From: an uncultured Peptoniphilus sp.
GTDB lineage: Bacteria > Bacillota > Clostridia > Tissierellales > Peptoniphilaceae
Assembly: GCA_947254665.1 (NCBI GenBank)
Contig: CAMYEJ010000042.1
Location: 1 to 10,306 of the forward strand
Reading direction: 5' to 3'
DNA length: 10,306 bases
How positions within the stretch are numbered: position 1 is the stretch's first letter; each line of letters begins with the position of its first letter. Positions 5,287 through 10,306 of the stretch are shown here, one piece after another. Both the position numbers and the translations under genes were made by a program. The notes below the pieces were generated by a model. The model did no database searches. It was not told the DNA's origin and saw only the letters and a list, made by a program, of their open reading frames with translations.

Positions 5287-7028
5287 GTAGAAACTATGAC
5301 TTCGCCGGCTATGTAACAAAGAATGACATTCTATGTAGTGACGGCGTGACAATTAAACAAAACGCATTTGCGGATTCCAATGGTAAAAAGGTACCACTAG
5401 TATGGAACCATAATTACGATAGACCAAGCAATGTTTTGGGTTATGTCAATCTTAAGCAAACCAATCTTGGTACTTATGGCTATGGATATTTTAATGATTC
5501 AGAAGATGCTGTACATGCCAAAGAAATGGTTAAGCATGGCGATATAGCTTCAATGTCTATTGGGGCTCGAAGAGTAAAACGCCAAGGTAATAATGTAATT
5601 CATGGAGAAATCTATGAAGTTAGTTTAGTATTAGCTGGAGCTAATCCAGGTGCATTAATAGATAGTGTGATTACACACGGTGACGGTCAGGATGAGGAAA
5701 GTATCATGTATACTGGACAGCTAATACACTCATCTGACGATGTCATTGAAGAAAAGGAGGACAAAGTGGACGAAAATAATGCTCAAAAGAGCTTTTCACT
5801 TGATGACGTTATGAAAATGAGCGACGAAGAAATTGATCAGTTCGTATCCGGACTAAGCGATGATGACGCCGCAGCGCTAGCAGATGACTTAGGAATCTCT
5901 GCAGATGACATTGAAGATGAGGACGAGGAGGATAATGAATCTATGAAACACAACATATTCAATGGTATGGAAGAAACTAAAGGAGAAGTATTCACACACG
6001 AAGATCAAGAAGTACTTCTTCAATCAGCAATCAGCGACAAGACTGATTCATTTAAGGACTACTTACTACAAGCTGCTTATGATGAAGCAACACAAAAACC
6101 AGGAGTAGATTACGGTATTACTAATATTGAAACTCTATTCCCTGAAGTTCATAACTTAGACAGAATTCCAAAGATGATGATGGATAAGAACACCTGCTAT
6201 AAGGACATTATAAACGGTGTATCTAAATCTCCATTCTCTAAAATCAGAACAAGATATTTCGATATCGATGTTGACGATGAAAAACAAAGAGCAAAAGGTT
6301 ATGTTAAAGGAACTAGAAAAGTTGATGAGGTAATCAAAGTTCTTAAGAGAGAAACATATCCTACAACTATTTACAAGAAACAAAAACTTGATAGAGATGA
6401 TATTATTGAGATTACAGACTTTGATGTTGTTTCATCTCTACAAGGTGAAATGAGAGTTCTTCTTGAGATGGAACTTGGTAGATGCATTCTTGTTGGTGAT
6501 GGAAGAGAATCTTCTTCTCCATACAAAATTGATGAAGAAAAGATTAGACCAATCGCTACAGACGATGAAGTGTATTCTATCAAAGCTGAATACAAGGATG
6601 CTGCAAACTTCTTTGAAGCTGTAATTAAAGCTATGCCAGAGTATGAAGGATCTGGTAAACCAACCATGTACATCGATCCAGCAGTATTGGCTGAAGTCAA
6701 ATTGCTTAAAGGTACTGATGGTAGATGGTTATCAGGTCACATTCCATCTAACCAAGAAATTGCAACACTACTTGGCATGAGTGATATTAAGGAAACTACA
6801 TTCCTTAAAGGAACTGGTAAAGTTATAGTTGTTAACCTATCTGATTACACTGTTGGCTCTACAAAAGGTGGACAAGTAACTTCATTCTCAGATTTCGATA
6901 TCGACTTTAACAAGTACAAATACCTAATTGAAACTAGACTTTCTGGTGCTCTATCAACACCTAAATCAGCAATAGTATTTAGCAAATCTGGAGCTGCAGG
7001 TGGAACTTCATCTAATCCACAAGGTTAA
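5283..7028 (+). CDS. Prohead protease - acidic scaffold - major capsid protein in one frame
   Basis: This 581-residue frame joins two normally separate functions. Residues 1 to about 135 are a prohead protease of the HK97 gp4 (S78) type: catalytic His43 in WNHN, Ser92 in ASMSIGARR, and Glu112 in YEVSLVLAGANPGAL. Residues about 136-220 are very acidic (ending DEDEEDNE) and correspond to the delta scaffold region of HK97 gp5. From about 221 (MKHNIFNGMEE) to the end lies an HK97-fold major capsid protein, with KGYVKGTRKVDEVIKVLKRE (339-358), KKQKLDRDDIIEITDFDVV (365-383) and ILVGDGRESS (402-411). The start follows GGAGGAG (5272-5278) and overlaps the portal stop. Two strong internal in-frame starts (see 5766 and 5943) could make capsid protein separately. 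Whether the full-length fusion is a main product cannot be told from sequence. Confidence 0.92.
   Translation: MSRNYDFAGYVTKNDILCSDGVTIKQNAFADSNGKKVPLVWNHNYDRPSNVLGYVNLKQTNLGTYGYGYFNDSEDAVHAKEMVKHGDIASMSIGARRVKRQGNNVIHGEIYEVSLVLAGANPGALIDSVITHGDGQDEESIMYTGQLIHSSDDVIEEKEDKVDENNAQKSFSLDDVMKMSDEEIDQFVSGLSDDDAAALADDLGISADDIEDEDEEDNESMKHNIFNGMEETKGEVFTHEDQEVLLQSAISDKTDSFKDYLLQAAYDEATQKPGVDYGITNIETLFPEVHNLDRIPKMMMDKNTCYKDIINGVSKSPFSKIRTRYFDIDVDDEKQRAKGYVKGTRKVDEVIKVLKRETYPTTIYKKQKLDRDDIIEITDFDVVSSLQGEMRVLLEMELGRCILVGDGRESSSPYKIDEEKIRPIATDDEVYSIKAEYKDAANFFEAVIKAMPEYEGSGKPTMYIDPAVLAEVKLLKGTDGRWLSGHIPSNQEIATLLGMSDIKETTFLKGTGKVIVVNLSDYTVGSTKGGQVTSFSDFDIDFNKYKYLIETRLSGALSTPKSAIVFSKSGAAGGTSSNPQG
5754..5760 (+). 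promoter_or_regulatory. Internal ribosome binding site before in-frame GTG 5766
   Basis: AAGGAGG, a near-perfect anti-16S match, lies 5 bases before the in-frame GTG at 5766 (codon 162). It sits exactly at the junction between protease and acidic scaffold. The local sequence codes for Lys-Glu-Asp, so acidic coding could also produce such a motif by chance. Confidence 0.55.
5766..7028 (+). CDS. Predicted nested product: major capsid precursor with delta scaffold (internal GTG start)
   Basis: Initiation at GTG 5766 would give 420 residues beginning MDENNAQKSFSLDD: about 59 residues of acidic scaffold, then the capsid domain. This is close to the length of HK97 gp5 (385 residues including its delta domain). 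A capsid needs hundreds of shell subunits but few proteases, which a 1:1 fusion cannot supply, so independent initiation is mechanistically attractive. The arrangement recalls the nested Nu3 scaffold within the lambda C protease gene. All arginines in the capsid part are AGA-coded, unlike upstream genes, consistent with high separate expression. The evidence is motif and spacing only; proteolysis of a full-length fusion is the alternative. Confidence 0.55.
   Translation: MDENNAQKSFSLDDVMKMSDEEIDQFVSGLSDDDAAALADDLGISADDIEDEDEEDNESMKHNIFNGMEETKGEVFTHEDQEVLLQSAISDKTDSFKDYLLQAAYDEATQKPGVDYGITNIETLFPEVHNLDRIPKMMMDKNTCYKDIINGVSKSPFSKIRTRYFDIDVDDEKQRAKGYVKGTRKVDEVIKVLKRETYPTTIYKKQKLDRDDIIEITDFDVVSSLQGEMRVLLEMELGRCILVGDGRESSSPYKIDEEKIRPIATDDEVYSIKAEYKDAANFFEAVIKAMPEYEGSGKPTMYIDPAVLAEVKLLKGTDGRWLSGHIPSNQEIATLLGMSDIKETTFLKGTGKVIVVNLSDYTVGSTKGGQVTSFSDFDIDFNKYKYLIETRLSGALSTPKSAIVFSKSGAAGGTSSNPQG
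5925..5931 (+). promoter_or_regulatory. Second internal ribosome-binding-like site before in-frame ATG 5943
   Basis: GAGGAGG lies 11 bases before the in-frame ATG 5943 (codon 221), which begins the conserved capsid stretch MKHNIF. An out-of-frame ATG at 5935 lies between them. The site lies within Glu/Asp-coding GAG/GAT repeats, so chance is a real possibility. A start here would make capsid protein without scaffold (361 residues). Confidence 0.35.
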
Positions 7029-7038
7029 GGAGTAACGC

Positions 7039-7359
7039 ATGGCTAGGTATTCCGGGAAAGTTGGGTATGCCAAAATGGCTGAAACCGAGCCTGGAATATG
7101 GACTCAGGTTTTTGAAGAACGCCATATGAAAGGTGACATTGAACACGTAGTTGCAAGGACGAATGAGCCTACTCAAATAAACGAGAACATCACCTTGAAC
7201 CTTAGGTTCAACCTTGTAGCTGACGAGTTTGCATTCAAGAACTTTATGAACATCCAGTGGCTAGAGTATGCTGGAGCAAAATGGTCTGTAAACTCTGCTG
7301 AAGTATTCAGACGTAGAATAATATTAAACGTAGGAGAATTATACAATGAACGATCGTAA
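7039..7359 (+). CDS. Small head-completion / head-tail joining protein (DUF7253-like)
   Basis: This 106-residue protein begins MARYSGKVGYAKMAETEPGI and has the pattern of a small beta-rich family found directly after the capsid gene in many Firmicutes siphophages: N-terminal GYA..ET.PG.W, central INENITLNLRFNLVADEFA (about 48-66), and WLEYAGAKWSV (about 74-84) with a following beta strand. Family members are usually uncharacterised. Position between capsid and tail terminator suggests a head-closure (stopper) role as in SPP1 gp16, which is inference. AAGGAG (7027-7032) overlaps the capsid stop and lies 6 bases before the start. The end overlaps the next gene by 14 bases. Confidence 0.7.
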   Translation: MARYSGKVGYAKMAETEPGIWTQVFEERHMKGDIEHVVARTNEPTQINENITLNLRFNLVADEFAFKNFMNIQWLEYAGAKWSVNSAEVFRRRIILNVGELYNERS

Positions 7360-7648
7360 CAAGTTACAAACAACTCTTTTAAAATATTGTGATAATGTAT
7401 ATTATCAGCCTCCTACAAATATTGTGCTTAAGTACCCTTGTATAATTTATACGAGAACTGCTTCTGATGTTCGACATGCTGATGACAGGGCATACTCAGT
7501 AACTAAAAGATACGATGTAACAGTAATCGAGACACACCCAGATCCTACAATACCTGAGATACTTAGAGAAAACTTTAGGTATCTCGAGGTTACAAGTAGG
7601 TTTGTAACTGACAACTTATACCATACAAAAATTAAACTATATTACTAA
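7346..7648 (+). CDS. Probable tail terminator / tail completion protein
   Basis: This 100-residue protein has NVYYQPPTNIVLKYPCIIY (about 17-35), a beta-strand region KRYDVTVIETHPDP (about 54-67), and a C-terminal DNLYHTKIKLYY. This layout is typical of small alpha/beta proteins that cap the tail tube (SPP1 gp17 / lambda gpU-like), and related phage proteins occupy the slot just before the major tail protein. The remote similarity rests on pattern and position. AGGAG at 7332-7336 is 9 bases before the start, inside the preceding gene. The next gene's ribosome binding site overlaps this stop codon. Confidence 0.65.
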   Translation: MNDRNKLQTTLLKYCDNVYYQPPTNIVLKYPCIIYTRTASDVRHADDRAYSVTKRYDVTVIETHPDPTIPEILRENFRYLEVTSRFVTDNLYHTKIKLYY

Positions 7649-7659
7649 AGGAGTAAATT

Positions 7660-8355
7660 ATGGCAATGTTAAAATGGGACGAAACAGGTAAAAGACTTTA
7701 TGAAAACGGTACTTCTCATGGTGTGTTATATCCTATGGAAGCCGATGGTAAATACGGAACAGGTGTAGCTTGGAATGGTCTAACATCTGTTAAACAAGCT
7801 CCAGATGGTGCTGAAGAATCACCAATCTATGCTAACAACCACAAGTATATTTCAATGACCTCTGCAGAAAACTTCAAAGGTACTATTGAAGCATACACAT
7901 ACCCAGATGAATTCATGGCGTGCGATGGATCAAAAGAACTTGGCAAAGGCGTATATGCTGGGCAACAGTCTAGAAAGAGCTTTGGTTTAACTTATGTTAC
8001 CAATGTCGGTAACGATACTGAAGGTGATGACTTTGGTGAAAAGATTCATATTATCTACCAAGCTAAAGTTGCACCATCTTCAAGAGATTATGAAACAATC
8101 AATGATGATCCTAATGCAATTACTTTCTCATGGGAATTTTCAACAGTCCCAGAAAGCATATCTGCGGACTTAGAAGCTAAAGGTATCAAACCAACTGCTT
8201 ATATTTGTGTTGATACTACTAAAGCTTCTGAAGCTGGTGTAAAAGCACTTAAAGAAGCTTTATATGGCGGTGCTGGAGAACCTAAATTACCATCAATTGA
8301 TGAAATACTAAAATTAGTTGGAACAGGAACTGGTGGAAATTCACCACAACAATAG
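7660..8355 (+). CDS. Major tail (tail tube) protein
   Basis: This 231-residue protein begins MAMLKWDETGKRLYENGTSH. Conserved features are GVAWNGLTSVKQAPDGAEES (about 35-54), a YTYPDEFMACDGS segment (about 79-91), GQQSRKSFGLTYVTNVGND (about 100-118), and AITFSWEFSTVPE followed by a C-terminal linker. They match the Firmicutes siphophage tube family, whose hexameric rings stack around the tape measure. The strong AAAGGAG site (7647-7653) and all-AGA arginine codons fit a highly expressed structural protein. The end is Gly/Ser/Gln-rich and probably flexible. Confidence 0.9.
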   Translation: MAMLKWDETGKRLYENGTSHGVLYPMEADGKYGTGVAWNGLTSVKQAPDGAEESPIYANNHKYISMTSAENFKGTIEAYTYPDEFMACDGSKELGKGVYAGQQSRKSFGLTYVTNVGNDTEGDDFGEKIHIIYQAKVAPSSRDYETINDDPNAITFSWEFSTVPESISADLEAKGIKPTAYICVDTTKASEAGVKALKEALYGGAGEPKLPSIDEILKLVGTGTGGNSPQQ

Positions 8356-8384
8356 GAATGAATAATAAATAACAGGAGAATATT

Positions 8385-8780
8385 ATGATCAAGAAAACTA
8401 TAACTTATGTAGACTTTAACGGCAAGGAAAGAACTGAAGACTTCTACTTCCATTTATCGTTACCTGAAGCAACTAGAATTGTTGCAGAACTTGGAGCTGC
8501 GGGAGCAGATGATCTAACAAAAATTATCGAAAAGATGGTTGAGCAACAAGATTTTAAGAAAGTTCTTGATGTCTTCGACAAGATAATACTTTCATCATAT
8601 GGACAAAAATCTGTAGATGGTAAGTCATTCAATAAGTCAAAAGAAGCTATGGAAAAGTTTGCTAACTCAAATGCTTATGCACAACTATTTGAAGAAATTG
8701 TTAATGATCCAGCAAGTTCTAAGACATTCTTCGAAGGTATCGGTACAAACGTAGCAAAGGTTTCAGCTTCTAATGATTAA
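8385..8780 (+). CDS. Tail assembly chaperone, first (gpG-like)
   Basis: This 131-residue protein begins MIKKTITYVDFNGKERTEDF, then has helices with a LSSYGQKSVDGKSFNKS motif (about 69-85) and AYAQLFEEIV (about 97-106). This is the usual first chaperone gene between tail tube and tape measure in Firmicutes siphophages, which coats the tape measure until the tube polymerises. AGGAGA (8374-8379) precedes the start. Its end overlaps the second chaperone by 8 bases (ATGATTAA, 8773-8780). In lambda-like systems a frameshift joins the two proteins. Here the second frame is +1 relative to the first, so the common -1 slip cannot join them. Confidence 0.8.
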   Translation: MIKKTITYVDFNGKERTEDFYFHLSLPEATRIVAELGAAGADDLTKIIEKMVEQQDFKKVLDVFDKIILSSYGQKSVDGKSFNKSKEAMEKFANSNAYAQLFEEIVNDPASSKTFFEGIGTNVAKVSASND

Positions 8781-9306
8781 GATAAGAACACCTGAAAAGG
8801 AGTTCTATGACGAAGTCACAAATACTTTCACTACTGTTCCTGGCAAAACTTACAAATTTGAACACTCTCTCATTTCTTTATCGAAGTGGGAGAGTATAAC
8901 TTGTAGACCATTTTTGTCAGTTGAAGGTGGAAAATTGCATGACTCTGATCTATACTTATATTTTGAATGCATGTGCTTTGATGATGGGTTTTCTAGTAGC
9001 TATTTAAGTAGTGATAACATAAGAGAACTAACAACCTATGTAGATACTCCTCACACAGCTACGACAATACACACATCAGGAGGCACAGGTCCTAGAAAAG
9101 TCGTTACATCAGAAGTCATATATGCCATGATGGTAGATTCAGGAGTACCTTTCACTTGCGAAAAGTGGAACCTTAATAGACTCCTGACATTAATCAATGT
9201 AATTTCGGCAAGAAGGAATCCTAAGAAAATGTCTCGACAAGATATTTACAAACAAAATACTGAATTAAATAGAATGCGAAGACAGAAGTATAATACGAAG
9301 GGGTAA
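8773..9306 (+). CDS. Tail assembly chaperone, second (gpGT-like T part)
   Basis: This 177-residue frame has HSLISLSKWESITCRPFLS (about 31-49), a helical region with VVTSEVIYAMMVDSGVPFTC (about 109-128), KWNLNRLLTLINV (about 130-142), and a C-terminal NPKKMSRQDIYKQNTELNRM segment (about 148-167). This matches the second chaperone found before tape measure genes. The ATG at 8773 has only a weak AAAGG (8756-8760) 12 bases upstream. Its frame is closed by TAG at 8752-8754. So it is either reinitiated after the first chaperone stop or reached by a +1 (or -2) frameshift within 8755-8780. The length is for the ATG start. Confidence 0.75.
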   Translation: MIKIRTPEKEFYDEVTNTFTTVPGKTYKFEHSLISLSKWESITCRPFLSVEGGKLHDSDLYLYFECMCFDDGFSSSYLSSDNIRELTTYVDTPHTATTIHTSGGTGPRKVVTSEVIYAMMVDSGVPFTCEKWNLNRLLTLINVISARRNPKKMSRQDIYKQNTELNRMRRQKYNTKG

Positions 9307-9309
9307 TAT

Positions 9310-9690
9310 ATGAAAGTACGTTTTGAGGATCGTGGAGATTTCGAAAACATACGAGCATATCTCAAAAAGCAAATGCCCACAAATAATGATGATATTTTAG
9401 TAAAAGCTGGCGAATTAGGAGTCAACTTACTCAAAAGCAACACCCCAAAGCGTAGCGGAATTACAGCACAAGGTTGGGGCTATAAAATTGTAAAGGACTC
9501 AAGCTCACGAGAGCTTATATTTTACAACAACGCACACCCTGAACTTTCGGTAAATCTTGCGGTTCTTATACAGTTAGGACACGGTACTCGAAATGGTGGT
9601 TATGTTCCACCTATTGATTATATTCGTCCAGCAATGCTTCCAGTCTACAAGATGGTTGGGGAAGCCATAAATAGGAGGCTTGGATTATGA
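9310..9690 (+). CDS. HK97 gp10-like head-tail / tail component
   Basis: This 126-residue protein has an N-terminal MKVRFEDRGDFENIRAYLKK, a central LGVNLLKSNTPKRSGITAQG stretch (about 36-55), and VLIQLGHGTRNGGYVPPIDY followed by IRPAMLPVY (about 84-113). The patterns SNTPKRSG and QLGHGTRNGGYVPP are typical of the HK97 gp10 family of small head-tail joining or tail-completion proteins. GAAGGGG (9297-9303) precedes the start. The stop overlaps the next start (ATGA, 9687-9690). In HK97-type order this family lies before the tail tube gene, but here it lies between chaperones and tape measure. Confidence 0.78.
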   Translation: MKVRFEDRGDFENIRAYLKKQMPTNNDDILVKAGELGVNLLKSNTPKRSGITAQGWGYKIVKDSSSRELIFYNNAHPELSVNLAVLIQLGHGTRNGGYVPPIDYIRPAMLPVYKMVGEAINRRLGL

Positions 9691-10306
9691 GACCGATAGA
9701 TGAAAAAATAATTGCAATGCGTCTCGATAATAAAGATTTCGAGGCTAATGCAAGACAATCCTTATCCACAATGGACAGGATTAAAGCTGCATTTTCTAGA
9801 AATAAAGGAGCTGACGTAAACTTTGATGGCGCAGCTAAAGGTGCTCATGGTCTAGGAAGTGCTGTTGACGGAGTTACTCAAAAGTTCTCCGCACTTAAGG
9901 TTATGGGTGTGACTGCCCTAGCTACTATAACTAATCGAGCAGTAGATGCTGGGTTATCAATGGTTAAAAACTTCACACTCAAACCAATAATGGATGGTTT
10001 TAATGAGTACCAATTAAAGATGAAGTCCATCCAAACAATTCAAGCAAATACTAAAAAGGACGGCACTCAGATGGATGAGATAACGTCTACATTAGATGAA
10101 CTCAACCATTATGCCGATAAGACAATTTATAACTTTGCGGAAATGACAAGGAACATTGGTACCTTTACTGCAGCAGGTGTTAAGCTACAGCCAGCCGCAA
10201 AATCTATTAAAGGTATTGCAAACTTGGCTGCTCTTTCTGGGTCATCATCTCAACAAGCATCGGTTGCGATGTACCAGTTATCTCAAGCTATTTCTGCAGG
10301 AAGTGT
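9687..10306 (+). CDS. Tape measure protein, N-terminal part (runs off the window)
   Basis: The first 206 codons are present and remain open to the window edge. The start reads MRPIDEKIIAMRLDNKDFEA, followed by a small Ala/Gly/Val-rich segment with FSALKVMGVTALATITNRAV (about 71-90), then FNEYQLKMKSIQTIQANT (about 108-125), LNHYADKTIYNFAEMTRNIG (about 139-158) and MYQLSQAISAG near the edge. This is the standard N-terminal domain of the Firmicutes siphophage tape measure, which sets tail length and is ejected with the DNA. AGGAGG (9673-9678) lies 8 bases before the start, inside the preceding gene, and ATGA overlaps its stop. Full length cannot be seen. Confidence 0.92.
   Translation, partial: MRPIDEKIIAMRLDNKDFEANARQSLSTMDRIKAAFSRNKGADVNFDGAAKGAHGLGSAVDGVTQKFSALKVMGVTALATITNRAVDAGLSMVKNFTLKPIMDGFNEYQLKMKSIQTIQANTKKDGTQMDEITSTLDELNHYADKTIYNFAEMTRNIGTFTAAGVKLQPAAKSIKGIANLAALSGSSSQQASVAMYQLSQAISAGS

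Noticed and set aside
6156..6700. Two minus-strand open frames opposite the capsid
   Set aside because: These are shadows of a strongly biased coding sequence. No ribosome binding site or family signature was seen.
7173..7373. Minus-strand open frame opposite the head-completion gene
   Set aside because: It is a shadow frame opposite two recognised genes.
8356..8384. Possible terminator or promoter in the largest intergenic gap between later genes
   Set aside because: It is only 29 AT-rich bases with a ribosome binding site, and shows no stem-loop or paired promoter boxes.
8199..8632. Minus-strand open frames opposite the tail tube end and first chaperone
   Set aside because: These are shadow frames; the + strand genes here have good ribosome binding sites and family patterns.
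8700..8780. Classic -1 slippery heptamer in the first chaperone gene
   Set aside because: None is evident in the overlap, and the downstream frame is +1, so a -1 slip would not reach it.
9246..9443. Minus-strand open frame opposite the chaperone/gp10-like junction
   Set aside because: It is a shadow frame without supporting signals.
1..10306. CRISPR array, tRNA, insertion sequence or defence genes
   Set aside because: No regularly spaced repeats, cloverleaf, transposase or non-structural accessory gene could be supported on either strand.

Overview
The window is a contiguous structural and DNA-packaging module of a tailed double-stranded DNA phage or prophage with a long non-contractile tail (siphovirus-like, HK97-fold capsid). 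All supported genes lie on the + strand. The DNA is AT-rich, most genes are preceded by purine-rich AGGAG-type ribosome binding sites, and the protein types resemble those of phages from low-GC Gram-positive bacteria (Firmicutes: Clostridia, Lactobacillales or relatives). The exact host cannot be read from the sequence, and no integrase, repressor or lysis gene is present, so prophage versus virulent phage is undecided.

Layout. 1-175 is non-coding and holds a long imperfect inverted repeat (1-21 with 130-150) closing at least two smaller hairpins, so it may be a structured RNA or a packaging-related DNA site. 176-1218 holds three small genes: a probable small terminase-type protein, an HNH endonuclease-like protein without cysteines, and a gp6-like head-tail connector. 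1202-2300 holds two tandem, very basic proteins that both begin with the motif HHG[IV]KGMRWGVRR. 2314-5286 holds the large terminase and the portal. 5283-7028 is one long frame joining prohead protease, acidic scaffold (delta) region and major capsid protein. 7039-7648 holds two small head-completion/tail-terminator type genes. 7660-8355 is the major tail (tube) protein. 8385-9306 holds two overlapping tail assembly chaperones. 9310-9690 is an HK97 gp10-like protein, and from 9687 to the window edge runs the N-terminal part of the tape measure protein.

How it works together. Terminase proteins and HNH protein cut and pump DNA through the portal into a prohead made by the capsid protein, whose acidic delta region acts as scaffold and is removed by the protease. 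The connector, the small completion proteins and the tail terminator join the head to a tail built from the tube protein around the tape measure, with help from the chaperones. Genes are packed tightly (ATGA overlaps at 472, 5283 and 9687; TAAATG at 4039-4044), which suggests one polycistronic late transcript with translational coupling. No terminator or convincing promoter was seen inside it.

The most interesting points are: strong in-frame ribosome binding sites inside the protease-capsid frame (before GTG 5766 and ATG 5943) that could release separate capsid precursor; a matching change in arginine codon use inside that frame; the tandem pair of motif-bearing basic proteins, which also share a 31-bp exact DNA repeat; the inverted-repeat region at the left end; and the chaperone overlap, which lies in the +1 rather than the usual -1 frame.
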